The notes: a model not told the origin generated them from the letters alone. DNA of 64,000 nt from Terrabacter sp. Root181 (GCF_001428505.1 NZ_LMHU01000009.1:62001-126000), one strand, 5' to 3'; shown: positions 36,743 through 45,757, counted from the stretch's first letter. Numbers and translations: made by a program.

Positions 36743-37167
36743 GAGACGCCCTCCCCTGCCGCCGCCGGCTCACGTCGGGCGTCTGCGGCCTCGGAGGCCT
36801 CGGGCGGGTCGTTCGGGCCGGGCAGGTCGGCCCGCCCATCGTCCGTGGGCTCGTCGGGGTCGTCGGTCAGGTCGGGGACCGCCGTGAGGTCGATGTGTCC
36901 CGTGCGGCGGAACATCACGAGGATGATCGCGAGCGCCACGGTGATCTCGGCTGCCGCGATGGTGATGACGAAGAGGGTCAGCACCGGGCCGGCGGAGAGG
37001 GGCGCACCGGGGCGTGACCCGGCGGTGACGAGAAGCAGGTTGGCGGCGTTGAGGATGAGCTCGACGCCGATGAGCACGAGGACGGCGTTGCGACGCGCGA
37101 GGACGCCGTAGACACCGATCCCGGCGAGCAGGGCCGCGAGGGCGGCGGGCAGCGACAGGTGGATCAT
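36739..37167 (-). CDS. nuoK: Second complex I, subunit NuoK, with C-terminal extension
   Basis: 142 residues; the core three-helix NuoK (about 100) is complete, including both buried acidic residues in LIGVELILNAANL and TIAAAEITVALAII. An additional 40-residue tail rich in Asp, Pro and Glu (DLTDDPDEPTDDG) is not seen in the conventional copy at 61043-61342. Start and stop overlap its neighbours by four bases (ATGA and GTGA). The tail probably protrudes into the cytoplasm or periplasm; its role is unknown. Confidence 0.85.
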   Translation of the reverse strand: MIHLSLPAALAALLAGIGVYGVLARRNAVLVLIGVELILNAANLLLVTAGSRPGAPLSAGPVLTLFVITIAAAEITVALAIILVMFRRTGHIDLTAVPDLTDDPDEPTDDGRADLPGPNDPPEASEAADARREPAAAGEGVS

Positions 37168-37739
37168 CCGCGGCCGCCCGCCGGTGCGTCCGAGGTCACG
37201 GTGCGCCGCGGGCTGACCGGGTCGGCGCCCTCACGGTGCAGGACGAGGCGCGACACGGCGAAGGCGCCGACGAGCGCGACGAGGAGCAGCACCGAGAGCA
37301 GCTCGAAGGGCCACACCCACGTGCCGAAGACGGCCTGCGCCACCTGAGGTGTGGTCGTCGTCGGGGTGTCGAGGTCCGCCGTGGCCCCGGCGAAGAGCGG
37401 GAGCAGCAGGGACGCGAGCAGCGTGGTCGTCGCGGCGCCGAGGAGAGCACCGGCGACCCGCTGCCACGCCGGGGTGTCGATCTCGGCGTGGGGACCGATC
37501 GGCGCGCGGGTCAGCATGAGCGCGAAGAGGACGAGCACGACGATGGCGCCGACGTAGACGAGCAGCTGGACGAGGCCGACGAGCTCCTGGCCGAGGACGA
37601 GGTAGGCACCCGCGAGCGAGCCGAGCGACACGAGCAGCCACAGTGCGGCGTGCACGACCTGCTTCGTCGTCACCGACAGCAACGCCGACAGGGCCGTCAC
37701 GGCCCCCACGGCGGTGAAGACGAGGTCGCGGGTCGTCAC
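37164..37739 (-). CDS. nuoJ: Second complex I, subunit NuoJ
   Basis: 191 residues, five predicted helices including the mobile TM3-type segment with [22 protein letters not shown]. Shorter than the conventional NuoJ at 61339-62127 (262 residues), which has a long tail. The GTG start overlaps nuoI and its stop overlaps nuoK. In complex I this subunit carries the pi-bulge helix that couples quinone chemistry to pumping. Confidence 0.85.
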   Translation of the reverse strand: MTTRDLVFTAVGAVTALSALLSVTTKQVVHAALWLLVSLGSLAGAYLVLGQELVGLVQLLVYVGAIVVLVLFALMLTRAPIGPHAEIDTPAWQRVAGALLGAATTTLLASLLLPLFAGATADLDTPTTTTPQVAQAVFGTWVWPFELLSVLLLVALVGAFAVSRLVLHREGADPVSPRRTVTSDAPAGGRG

Positions 37740-38647
37740 TCGCGACCCTCCTCGTCGGTGGACACGGTCGGCAGCACCTGCGTCGAGTCCCCTTGTGCCG
37801 CAGCCTCATCGGCCGCCTGCTCGGCCTCGGCGCCGTCGGCCGGCGGCAGGACCGAGGTCTGCTCCGCAGCGGGGAGGGTCGCCGTGCGCTCGGCGACGGG
37901 CAGCGCCGCCGTGCGCTCGGCAGCCGGCATGACCCGGGTCTGATCGCCCGCGGGCTCGGTCGTGGGCGCGGCCTCGGTCGCGGGCTCGGCCTCGGTCGCG
38001 GGCTGGGGCTGGGCCGTCGGAGCAGCAGTCGGTGCGGGCGGGGTCGTCGCCGTGGCGGTCTCGCGGCGCACGCGGGTCGGCAACCCGACCCCACGCGTAC
38101 CACCAGCGGCGCCGGCGGCGCCGGCGGCGCCCGCCGAGCCGCGGGCCGGCTTCGCCGCCGCGGTCACCTCGGCGGGATCGGCACTGCCCGGGTCGAGGGC
38201 CGGGGGCGCCGGGACGGTGGCCATCCAGGCGCCGAGGCGGTCCTTCTCGTGGAGCAGGTCGCGGATGTCGACCTCGGCGTACTCGAACTCGGGGCTCCAG
38301 TGCAGGGCGTCGAACGGGCAGACCTCGATGCAGATGCCGCAGTACATGCAGAGCGAGAAGTCGATGGCGAAGCGGTCGAGGACGTTGCGCTGGCGGGCGC
38401 GCCCACCGGGCGTCGTCGCGGGCAGCTCCTCCTTGTGCGAGTCGATGTAGATGCACCAGTCAGGGCACTCGCGCGCGCAGAGCATGCACGAGGTGCAGTT
38501 CTCCTCGGTGAGCGCGATGACGCCGCGCGACCGCGGAGGCAGGGCGGGCGAGACGTCGGGGTACTCGGCCGTGTGGGTGTGCCGCGTCAGCGACCTCGCG
38601 GTGGTCGCGAGCCCCCTGACGAGCCCGGGGATCATGCCGTCAGCCAC
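37736..38647 (-). CDS. nuoI: Second complex I, 2x[4Fe-4S] subunit NuoI, with long repetitive C-terminal tail
   Basis: 303 residues. Both ferredoxin-type cluster motifs are intact: Cys51-Cys54-Cys57-Cys61 and Cys100-Cys103-Cys106-Cys110, the latter with the crossover proline. The tail (about 165-303) is Ala/Pro/Thr/Glu-rich and repeats ERTxxLP-like units ([24 protein letters not shown], then STQVLP). This is unlike the conventional NuoI. GTG at 38647, or ATG at 38635. A 270-base repeat-filled gap separates it from nuoH, the only break in the operon. The protein can pass electrons from a soluble donor toward NuoB. Confidence 0.85.
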   Translation of the reverse strand: MADGMIPGLVRGLATTARSLTRHTHTAEYPDVSPALPPRSRGVIALTEENCTSCMLCARECPDWCIYIDSHKEELPATTPGGRARQRNVLDRFAIDFSLCMYCGICIEVCPFDALHWSPEFEYAEVDIRDLLHEKDRLGAWMATVPAPPALDPGSADPAEVTAAAKPARGSAGAAGAAGAAGGTRGVGLPTRVRRETATATTPPAPTAAPTAQPQPATEAEPATEAAPTTEPAGDQTRVMPAAERTAALPVAERTATLPAAEQTSVLPPADGAEAEQAADEAAAQGDSTQVLPTVSTDEEGRE

Positions 38648-38670
38648 GAGTCCTCACCTCCCCTTCCACC

Positions 38671-38894
38671 GTCGAAAGGCCACGTCTGGCCCAGTCCCTG
38701 CGGTCGAAAGGCCACGTCTGGCCCAGCCCCTGCGGTCGAAAGGCCAGGTGTTGCCGTATGCCGTGGGTCGAGAGGGCGACCAGAGGTGGCCTTTCGACGG
38801 GTGAGTGGGGCCCACACGTGGCCTCTCGACGCGCGGGAGGCGGCACGACCTGGCCTCTCGACGGTGGAGTGGGGGCCGCACGTGGCCTTTCGAC
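38671..38894. repeat. Seven-unit 32-bp array with central orientation flip
   Basis: Seven consecutive 32-bp units. Units start at 38671, 38703, 38735 with GTCGAAAGGCCACGT (or AGGT), then the central unit 38767-38798 has GTCGAGAGG at one end and CCTTTCGAC at the other, then units ending 38830, 38862 and 38894 carry the same 15-mer on the opposite strand. The remaining 17 bases per unit vary. The spacing is exactly 32 throughout, about three helical turns. A GTATGCCG octamer lies within (38756). It fills the only sizeable gap in the second nuo operon, between nuoI and nuoH. Confidence 0.9.
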
Positions 38895-38917
38895 GTTCGG
38901 GGGGGTGGGGGTGGGGG

Positions 38918-39886
38918 TCATGGGAAGACCACCACCCCGACGGCGGTGAGGGCGAGCTGGAGGAGCGCCATCGGCACGAGCCACACCCAGGCGAGGCGCT
39001 GGAGCTGGTCCTCGCGCATGCGCGGCCACGAGACGCGCAGCCAGATGACGACGACGGCGACGAGGAAGCCCTTGAGCACCGTCCAGAGCCAGCCGAGCCA
39101 CTGCTCGAACGGACCGGACCAGCCGCCGAGGTAGAGCACCGCGAAGAGCAGCGACATGACGACGATGCCGGCGTACTCGGCGAGCAGGAAGAACGCGAAG
39201 CGCAGGCCGGTGTACTCGGTGAACGCGCCGAAGACGATCTCGGAGTCGGCGAGGGGCATGTCGAAGGGCGGACGCTGGAGCTCGGCGAGGGCGGCGACGA
39301 GGAAGACGACCGCGCCGGGCAGCTGCCACAGCAGCCACCACGGTTTCCAGGCCTCGGCGATGGAGACGAGCGAGAGGCTCCCGGCGGCGAGCGCGACGGA
39401 GGCGACGGCGAGCACCATCGGCAGCTCGTAGGACACGAGCTGGGCGCCGGCGCGCATCGCCCCGAGCAGGGAGTACTTGTTGGCCGAGGCCCACCCGGCC
39501 ATGAGCGTGCCGATGATGCCGACCCCGATGACGGCGAGCACGAGCACCGCGCTCGCGTCGACGTCGGCCCCGACGACCGTCGGTGACAGGGGGATGACGG
39601 CGAGCGCCACGAGGTAGGGGATGAGCGCGACGAACGGGGCGAGGCGGAAGACCCACCGGTCGGCCCGGGCCGGGGTGATGTCCTCCTTCTGCACGAACTT
39701 CACGCCGTCGGCGACGAGCTGGGCCCACCCGTGGAAGCCACCGGCATACATCGGCCCGAGCCGGCCCTGCATGTGCGCCATGACCTTGTGCTCGGTCTGG
39801 CCCACGATCAGCGGCAGCACGAGGAAGGCGGCGAGCACGGCCACGGCGCGCAGCACCACCTCGACCCAGGGCGCCAGGTCGCTCAT
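38918..39886 (-). CDS. nuoH: Second complex I, membrane subunit NuoH
   Basis: 322 residues, the quinone-channel-forming membrane subunit. It has the family's conserved cytoplasmic loops: QTEHKVMAHMQGRLGPMYAG (first helix and loop), ADGVKFVQKEDITP, AELQRPPFDMPLADSEIV (PFDxxxA/E loop) and EYTGLRFAFFLLAEYAG. It starts with an ATGA overlap with nuoC, so nothing has been deleted between C and H. It lies downstream of NuoC and would normally be preceded by nuoD-G. Confidence 0.9.
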   Translation of the reverse strand: MSDLAPWVEVVLRAVAVLAAFLVLPLIVGQTEHKVMAHMQGRLGPMYAGGFHGWAQLVADGVKFVQKEDITPARADRWVFRLAPFVALIPYLVALAVIPLSPTVVGADVDASAVLVLAVIGVGIIGTLMAGWASANKYSLLGAMRAGAQLVSYELPMVLAVASVALAAGSLSLVSIAEAWKPWWLLWQLPGAVVFLVAALAELQRPPFDMPLADSEIVFGAFTEYTGLRFAFFLLAEYAGIVVMSLLFAVLYLGGWSGPFEQWLGWLWTVLKGFLVAVVVIWLRVSWPRMREDQLQRLAWVWLVPMALLQLALTAVGVVVFP

Positions 39887-40407
39887 CGCGGCCCCCACTC
39901 GGGGCCGGGGACGCCGGGCGCCTGCACGCGCCGACGGCCCGGCGCGCGGGCGGAGTCGTGGCCCTCGCCGGGCTCCTTGGCACCGGGCCACGCCTTCGAG
40001 GCGCGCGCGGCGAGGACGAAGGACTTGCGCAGCGGAGTGCCCTCGAAGCCGTCGGGCAGCAGCAGGGGGCGCAGCCCCAGCCCGGAGCCGTCGTCGAAGC
40101 CGTCGAACTCGATGCCGAACATCTCGTGCGTCTCGCGCTCGTGCCACGCCGCACCGCGGAAGATCCCCGTCAGCGACGGCACCGGGAGCCCGTCGGCGAC
40201 CCGGGTGCGCAGCAGGACCGACGCCAGGGAGCCCGGCTCGCGGGTGTCGAGCAGGTGGCACACGATGTCGAAGCCCGCGTCGGTCTCACGGTCGGTCTCG
40301 TCGACGGCCGTCAGCCAGTCGAAGTACGCGTAGCCCTCCTCGCGGAGCGACAGCACGGTGCTCGACCACTCCCCGAAAGGCACGTCCCGCACGTCGGTGA
40401 CCTTCAC
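39883..40407 (-). CDS. nuoC: Second complex I, subunit NuoC
   Basis: 174 residues. The conserved block [20 protein letters not shown] matches the NuoC/30-kDa signature, and [19 protein letters not shown] its C-terminal part. The last 35 residues are basic and Pro-rich and not conserved. It is not fused to NuoD. GTG start overlapping the nuoB stop; its own stop overlaps nuoH as ATGA. Confidence 0.85.
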   Translation of the reverse strand: MKVTDVRDVPFGEWSSTVLSLREEGYAYFDWLTAVDETDRETDAGFDIVCHLLDTREPGSLASVLLRTRVADGLPVPSLTGIFRGAAWHERETHEMFGIEFDGFDDGSGLGLRPLLLPDGFEGTPLRKSFVLAARASKAWPGAKEPGEGHDSARAPGRRRVQAPGVPGPEWGPR

Positions 40408-41084
40408 TGGCCGCCCTCCCCCGGCTTCGCGCCACGGCGCAGGAGGGGGCGACGGACGTCACCGGCGCTGCCGACGCGGTTGCCGGCATACCTCCCCTTG
40501 AGCTTCTGGGTCGAGAGCCGTTCGGTCGCGATCTGCTCCTGGAGGCGGATGATGCCGTGCAGCAGCGCCTCGGGACGCGGCGGGCAGCCGGGCACGTAGA
40601 CGTCGACGGGGACGATCTGGTCGACGCCCTTGGTGACGGAGTAGGAGTCCCAGTAGGGCCCGCCGGAGTTGGAGCAGGCGCCGAAGGAGATGACGTACTT
40701 CGGCTCGGGCATCTGGTCGTAGAGCCGGCGGATGGCCGGGGCCATCTTGTCGGTGACCGTGCCGGAGACGATCATGAGGTCGGCCTGGCGCGGGCCCGGG
40801 GCGAACGGGATGACGCCGAGGCGGATGAAGTCATGGCGGCCCATCGAGGCGGCGATGAACTCGATGGCGCAGCAGGCGAGCCCGAAGTTGAAGACCCACA
40901 GCGAGTAGCGCCGGCCCCAGTTGAGGACGACCTTGATCGGCTTGGGCGCGTGGCCGCCGAGGACGCCCATCGAGGCCGGCCCGATGGTCGGCATGGGCAG
41001 GCTGACCGGCTGGCTGACCGGCTGGCTGACCGGCTGGCTGACCGGCTGGCTCGCCGGTGCGTCGGGTCGTCCCGGCTGCTCCAT
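40404..41084 (-). CDS. nuoB: Second complex I, N2-cluster subunit NuoB
   Basis: 226 residues. All four N2 [4Fe-4S] ligands are present: Cys71-Cys72 (GLACCAIEF), Cys137 ([12 protein letters not shown]) and Cys167 ([10 protein letters not shown]). N-terminally extended by about 40 residues containing four SQPV repeats encoded by perfect 12-bp units (41001-41048). The ATG at 41084 overlaps the nuoA stop as ATGA. NuoB normally makes the quinone pocket together with NuoD, which this operon lacks. Confidence 0.9.
   Translation of the reverse strand: MEQPGRPDAPASQPVSQPVSQPVSQPVSLPMPTIGPASMGVLGGHAPKPIKVVLNWGRRYSLWVFNFGLACCAIEFIAASMGRHDFIRLGVIPFAPGPRQADLMIVSGTVTDKMAPAIRRLYDQMPEPKYVISFGACSNSGGPYWDSYSVTKGVDQIVPVDVYVPGCPPRPEALLHGIIRLQEQIATERLSTQKLKGRYAGNRVGSAGDVRRPLLRRGAKPGEGGQ
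41001..41048. repeat. Four perfect 12-bp tandem repeats at the nuoB 5' end
   Basis: GCTGACCGGCTG occurs four times in a row without error, encoding (SQPV)n on the minus strand near the NuoB N-terminus. In-frame, so copy number can change without disrupting the gene. Confidence 0.9.
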
Positions 41085-41443
41085 CACACCCACCTCAGCA
41101 GGCCGCGGCGTCCCGCGTGGGCCAGGCCCAGCACGATGACGCCGATGAAGATGCCCATCTCGACGAGGCTCGCGCGGCCGAGGTCGGCGTCGCGGATGAC
41201 GGTCGCCCACGGGAAGAGGTAGATCGCGTCGACGGCGAAGATGACGTAGAGGAAGGAGAAGACGAAGTAGCGGACCTTCGTCTGGGCCCAGCCCTCGCCG
41301 ACGGGGTCGACACCGGACTCGTACGTCGTCAGCTTCGCCGCGTGCGGAGCGCGCGGTGCGAGCAGTCGTCGCACGACCATCGCCGCCGTGACGAGCAGGA
41401 CGCCCGCCCCCAGCACCGCTGCGACGGCCACGTACCCGGACAT
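41084..41443 (-). CDS. nuoA: Second complex I, subunit NuoA
   Basis: 119 residues, three helices. The conserved [40 protein letters not shown] segment is clear; the acidic position of the family's DVE motif reads AVD here. First gene of the minus-strand operon; the ATG at 41443 is preferred, with another in-frame ATG at 41461. Divergent from korA across a 283-base spacer. Confidence 0.88.
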   Translation of the reverse strand: MSGYVAVAAVLGAGVLLVTAAMVVRRLLAPRAPHAAKLTTYESGVDPVGEGWAQTKVRYFVFSFLYVIFAVDAIYLFPWATVIRDADLGRASLVEMGIFIGVIVLGLAHAGRRGLLRWV

Positions 41444-41726
41444 GACGGCCAGCCTATCCATGCCGGTACGCGAGTGGCGCCGTCCCCCGGGGCGGCTTGG
41501 CGCAGCCGCGCTCTCGCCGGGCGCTTCGTGCCGGGCCGGCTCCGGCGGGGCGGCCGACGGAATACGCCCTCGGTGGCCGCCGCGTGCCCGAGGCCGAGCG
41601 CGGCGCGCCTGTCCACGTGATGGCAACCTGCGCAATTGTGCTCGCAGAGCGACATAGCATGGAAGTTGCCCGCCGCACAGGGCCCCGGGCAGTGAATCGT
41701 ATGGAAGTTCGAGGACGTCGCAGAGC
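41444..41726. promoter_or_regulatory. Divergent spacer between nuoA and korA
   Basis: About 280 bases that must hold both promoters. Near korA there are two direct-repeat pairs: CGCAGAGC at 41644 and 41719, and ATGGAAGTT at 41659 and 41701. An AT-richer patch (GCAATTGTG near 41632) may be promoter core. No confident -10/-35 was identified. The shared spacer would allow nuo2 and korAB to be co-regulated. Confidence 0.45.
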
Positions 41727-43625
41727 ATGAGCGCCAAACTGGTCCAGAAGCTCGATCGCGTGGTCATCCGATTCGCCGGGGACTCCGGCGACGGCATGCA
41801 GCTCACCGGAGACCGCTTTACGTCGCAGACGGCGCTGCTCGGCAACGACCTGTCGACGCTGCCCAACTTCCCCGCTGAGATCCGGGCGCCCCAGGGCACG
41901 CTGCCCGGCGTCTCGAGCTTCCAGCTGCACTTCGCCGACCACGCCGTGCTGACGCCGGGTGACGCCCCCGACGTGCTCGTCGCGATGAACCCGGCGGCCC
42001 TCAAGGCCAACCTGCGCGACCTGCCCCGCGGTGCGGCGATCATCGTCAACACCGACGAGTTCAGCAAGCGCAACCTCTCCAAGGTCGGCTACGCCGAGAG
42101 CCCGCTCGAGGACGGCTCGCTGGGGAGCTACGACGTGCACCCGGTCGCGCTGACCTCGATCGCGGTCGAAGCCCTCGCCTCGTTCACCGACCTGACCCGC
42201 AAGGAGAAGGAGCGCGCCAAGAACATGTTCGCGCTCGGGCTGCTGTCGTGGCTCTACACCCGTCCGATGGACGGCACCGAGGCGTTCCTCAAGGCGAAGT
42301 TCGCCGACAAGCCCGACATCCTCGAGGCCAACCTCGCCGCCCTGCGCGCGGGCTTCAACTACGGCGAGACGACCGAGGACTTCGCGGTGGCCTACGAGGT
42401 CGCGCCGGCCACGATGCCCGCCGGCACCTACCGCAACGTCACCGGCAACGTCGCGCTGTCGCTCGGCCTCGTCGCGGCGGCCCACCGCGCGCACCTGCCG
42501 CTCTTCCTCGGCAGCTACCCGATCACGCCGGCCTCCGACATCCTGCACACGCTCGCGGGGCTCAAGCGCTACGGCGTCGCGACGATGCAGGCCGAGGACG
42601 AGATCGCTGGTGTCGGCGCCGCGCTCGGCGCGTCCTTCGGCGGGGCGCTCGGTGTCACGACGACGTCGGGCCCGGGCCTCGCGCTCAAGGCCGAGACCAT
42701 CGGGCTCGCCGTGTCGCTCGAGCTGCCGCTCATCGTCTGCGACATCCAGCGCGGCGGCCCGTCGACCGGTCTGCCCACCAAGACCGAGCAGGCCGACCTC
42801 CTCCAGGCCCTCTTCGGCCGCAACGGCGAGTCACCGGTCGCCGTCGTCGCGCCGGCGACCCCGGCCGACTGCTTCGACATCGCCGTCGAGGCCGTGCGCA
42901 TCGCGACGACCTACCGCACGCCCGTCATCGTGCTCTCCGACGGCTACCTCGCCAACGGCTCCGAGCCGTGGCGGCTGCCGCGCACGGCCGAGCTGCCCGA
43001 CATCGTCGTGGAGTTCGCGACCGAGCCGAACGCCGTGGACGACAAGGGGCAGCCGACCTTCCACCCCTACCTGCGCGACCCCGAGACCCTGGCCCGGCCG
43101 TGGGCGATCCCGGGCACTCCCGGACTCGAGCACCGCGTCGGCGGCATCGAGAAGGCCGACGTCACCGGCAACATCTCCTACGACCCCGACAACCACGACC
43201 ACATGACGCGGCTGCGCCAGGCCAAGATCGACGGGATCGCCGACACCATCGAGCCGCTCGTCGTCGACGACCCGACCGGCGACGCCGACGTGCTCGTCCT
43301 CGGCTGGGGCTCGACCTTCGGGCCGATCGCCGCGGCCGTACGCCTCGCGCGGGCCACCGGCGCCCGCGTCGCCCAGGCGCACCTGCGCCACCTCAACCCG
43401 TTCCCCGCCAACACCGGCGAGGTCCTGCGCCCCTACCAGCGCGTCATCGTGCCCGAGATGAACCTCGGCCAGCTCGCGATGCTGCTGCGCGCCAAGTACC
43501 TCGTCGACGTCGAGTCCCACACGTCGGTCCGCGGCCTGCCGTTCCAGGCCGGCGAGCTCGCCGACGTCATCGCGACCGCCGTGGCGTCCGTCTCCGACGT
43601 GCCCCTGAAGGAGGCCGCGAAGTGA
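41727..43625 (+). CDS. korA: 2-oxoacid:ferredoxin oxidoreductase, fused gamma-alpha subunit
   Basis: 632 residues combining the gamma domain (about 1-200; RFAGDSGDGMQLTGDRF) with the alpha domain (about 210-600; GSYPITPASDILHTL, ATMQAEDEIAGVGAALGASF, TTSGPGLALK). With KorB it oxidises 2-oxoglutarate (or a related 2-oxoacid) to the acyl-CoA and CO2, reducing ferredoxin. In actinobacteria the KorAB type substitutes for 2-oxoglutarate dehydrogenase. Start ATG at 41727 with GAGG upstream; stop overlaps korB as GTGA. Confidence 0.93.
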   Translation: MSAKLVQKLDRVVIRFAGDSGDGMQLTGDRFTSQTALLGNDLSTLPNFPAEIRAPQGTLPGVSSFQLHFADHAVLTPGDAPDVLVAMNPAALKANLRDLPRGAAIIVNTDEFSKRNLSKVGYAESPLEDGSLGSYDVHPVALTSIAVEALASFTDLTRKEKERAKNMFALGLLSWLYTRPMDGTEAFLKAKFADKPDILEANLAALRAGFNYGETTEDFAVAYEVAPATMPAGTYRNVTGNVALSLGLVAAAHRAHLPLFLGSYPITPASDILHTLAGLKRYGVATMQAEDEIAGVGAALGASFGGALGVTTTSGPGLALKAETIGLAVSLELPLIVCDIQRGGPSTGLPTKTEQADLLQALFGRNGESPVAVVAPATPADCFDIAVEAVRIATTYRTPVIVLSDGYLANGSEPWRLPRTAELPDIVVEFATEPNAVDDKGQPTFHPYLRDPETLARPWAIPGTPGLEHRVGGIEKADVTGNISYDPDNHDHMTRLRQAKIDGIADTIEPLVVDDPTGDADVLVLGWGSTFGPIAAAVRLARATGARVAQAHLRHLNPFPANTGEVLRPYQRVIVPEMNLGQLAMLLRAKYLVDVESHTSVRGLPFQAGELADVIATAVASVSDVPLKEAAK

Positions 43626-44701
43626 CCACCGACCTGGGTATGCCGTCCCGCTCACCGGGTGCCACCGGCACCGCGGGCGTCCCGCACCTCACCGACGGCA
43701 CCGCCCTGACGAAGAAGGACTTCACGTCCGACCAGGAGGTGCGCTGGTGCCCCGGCTGCGGCGACTACGCGATCCTCGCTGCGGTGCAGGGCTTCCTGCC
43801 CGAGCTCGGCCTCAAGCGCGAGAACATCGTCTTCGTCTCGGGCATCGGGTGCAGCTCGCGCTTCCCCTACTACCTCGACACCTACGGCATGCACTCGATC
43901 CACGGCCGCGCCCCCGCCATCGCGACCGGGCTGGCCGCGACGCGCGAGGACCTCTCGGTCTGGGTCGTCACCGGTGACGGCGACGCCCTCTCGATCGGCG
44001 GCAACCACCTCATCCACGCGCTGCGCCGCAACGTCAACCTCAAGATCCTGCTCTTCAACAACGAGATCTACGGCCTGACGAAGGGGCAGTACTCCCCCAC
44101 CTCGCACGTCGGCCAGGTGACGAAGTCGACGCCGCTCGGCTCGCTCGACACGCCCTTCAACCCGGTGTCGCTCGCGCTCGGGGCCGAGGCGAGCTTCGTG
44201 GCCCGCACGATGGACTCCGACCGTCAGCACCTGACGTCGGTGCTGCGTGCCGCGGCCGAGCACCGCGGGTCGGCGCTGGTCGAGATCTACCAGAACTGCC
44301 CGATCTTCAACGACGGCGTTTTCGACGTGCTCAAGGACCGCACCGAGGCCGCCGCCCGCATCCTGCACCTCGCCGACGGCGAGGAGGTCGGCACGGCCGA
44401 GACCGTCGTCGTGCGCGACGACCGCGGGTCGCTCGACGTCGTGCCGCGGGGCGAGGCCGACCCGGCCCGCATCGTGCGCCACGACATCTCGGCGACCGAC
44501 CCGTCGGCGGCGTTCGCCCTCTCGCGGCTCGACAGCCCCGACCTCGGCCACGTGCCGATGGGGATCTTCCGCAACGTGCAGCGCCCGACCTACGACGACT
44601 CGCTGCGCGAGCAGATCGCCTCGGCCCGCACGGGCGAGGTCACCGATGCCGACATCGACGCCCTGCTCGCCGGTCGGGACACCTGGACCGTGGGGGCGTG
44701 A
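43622..44701 (+). CDS. korB: 2-oxoacid:ferredoxin oxidoreductase, beta subunit
   Basis: 359 residues, the thiamine-diphosphate and Fe-S subunit. TPP/Mg site GDGDALSIGGNHLIHALRRNVNLKILLFNN. Four cysteines for the [4Fe-4S] cluster: Cys43, Cys46 (WCPGCGDY), Cys77 (GIGCSSR) and Cys226 (YQNCPIFND). The extended C-terminal region (about 230-359) is typical of the actinobacterial long form. The GTG overlaps korA, and the next gene (rarD) overlaps its stop. Confidence 0.93.
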   Translation: MTTDLGMPSRSPGATGTAGVPHLTDGTALTKKDFTSDQEVRWCPGCGDYAILAAVQGFLPELGLKRENIVFVSGIGCSSRFPYYLDTYGMHSIHGRAPAIATGLAATREDLSVWVVTGDGDALSIGGNHLIHALRRNVNLKILLFNNEIYGLTKGQYSPTSHVGQVTKSTPLGSLDTPFNPVSLALGAEASFVARTMDSDRQHLTSVLRAAAEHRGSALVEIYQNCPIFNDGVFDVLKDRTEAAARILHLADGEEVGTAETVVVRDDRGSLDVVPRGEADPARIVRHDISATDPSAAFALSRLDSPDLGHVPMGIFRNVQRPTYDDSLREQIASARTGEVTDADIDALLAGRDTWTVGA

Positions 44702-45699
44702 CCGCCCGCGAGACCGTCTCGTCCGTCGCGCCCACCGGGCCCGACACGCGTGCAGCCGGATCGAGCGCGCCGCACGGCGAGGTCGGGCGGGGCACCCTCC
44801 TCGGCTTCGCGGCATACGGCCTCTGGGGGCTCTTCCCGCTCTACTTCGACGCGCTCAAGCCCGCCGGACCGTGGGAGATCCTCGCCCACCGCATCCTCTG
44901 GACCCTGCTCTTCTGCGTCGTCGTGCTGCTCGTCATGCGCGACCTCGGCTGGATCCGCCCGCTCCTGCGACGGCCGCGGCTGCTCGCTGGCACGGCGGTC
45001 GCGGCCGTGCTCATCGCGGTCAACTGGGTCGTCTACGTCGCGGCCGTCACCTCGGGCAACACCTCCGAGGCGGCCCTCGGATACTTCCTCAACCCCCTCG
45101 TCACCGTGGCGCTGGGCGTCGTCGTGCTCGGCGAGCGCCTGCGCGTGCTCCAGTGGGTGGCCGTCGGGATCGGTGTCGTGGCCGGTGTCTACCTCGGGGT
45201 CTCGGGTGGACGCATACCCTGGGTGGCGCTGACCCTCGCGGTGTCCTTCGCGCTCTACGGCCTGACGAAGAAGAAGGTCGGCGTCAGCCTCGACGCGATC
45301 CACGGCCTCACCGTCGAGACCGTCGTGCTCGCCCCGGTCGCCGTCGTGCTGCTGCTCGTCGTCGGCGCGCAGGGCGGCCTCGAGTTCGGCCTGCACGGAG
45401 GCGTGCACACGTCGCTGCTCGTCCTCTCCGGACTGGTCACCGCGGTGCCGCTGCTCTGCTTCGCCGCCGCCGCCCGCCGCATCCCTCTCGTCACGATCGG
45501 GCTCATCCAGTTCATCACCCCGGTCATGCAGCTGCTCTGCGCGGTGGTCCTGCTCGACGAGCACATGCCGTCCGAGCGGTGGATCGGCTTCGGCATCGTC
45601 TGGCTCGCGCTCATCGTGCTCACGGTCGACTCGCTCGTCAGCCTGCGGGGCGCCCGCGCCGCACGACGCGACCTGCCGGTCGACGACTGCCCGCGCTGA
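44698..45699 (+). CDS. rarD: RarD-like EamA transporter
   Basis: 333 residues, ten helices in two EamA halves. RarD features: FAAYGLWGLFPLYFDALKP at the start, EILAHRILWT, YVAAVTSGNTSEAALGYFLNPLVTVALGVVVLGERL, and the C-terminal IQFITPVMQLLCAVVLLDE. Substrate unknown (chloramphenicol sensitivity was reported for the E. coli relative). It overlaps the korB stop as GTGA, so it is transcribed with korAB. Confidence 0.85.
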   Translation: MTARETVSSVAPTGPDTRAAGSSAPHGEVGRGTLLGFAAYGLWGLFPLYFDALKPAGPWEILAHRILWTLLFCVVVLLVMRDLGWIRPLLRRPRLLAGTAVAAVLIAVNWVVYVAAVTSGNTSEAALGYFLNPLVTVALGVVVLGERLRVLQWVAVGIGVVAGVYLGVSGGRIPWVALTLAVSFALYGLTKKKVGVSLDAIHGLTVETVVLAPVAVVLLLVVGAQGGLEFGLHGGVHTSLLVLSGLVTAVPLLCFAAAARRIPLVTIGLIQFITPVMQLLCAVVLLDEHMPSERWIGFGIVWLALIVLTVDSLVSLRGARAARRDLPVDDCPR

Positions 45700-45702
45700 C
45701 CA

Positions 45703-45757
45703 GCCGCACGCGTCGGAGCCGTTCGCCGCACGCGCTGGAGCCGTTCGCCGCGCGCCC
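45703..45757. repeat. 22-bp tandem repeat, about 2.5 copies
   Basis: Two near-identical 22-bp units (starting GCCGCACGCG and containing GGAGCCGTTC) at 45703 and 45725, with a partial third. Located in the short gap between rarD and the DHA2 transporter; may affect transcription between them. Confidence 0.75.

Noticed and set aside
38671-38894. CRISPR-like array
   Set aside because: The conserved part is only 15 bp, the orientation inverts halfway, spacers are 17 bp, and no cas genes are near.
31753-41443. A hidden or frameshifted nuoD in the second nuo operon
   Set aside because: NuoC and NuoH overlap by four bases; the only gap (38648-38917) is filled by repeats; no NuoD-like motifs were seen in any frame.
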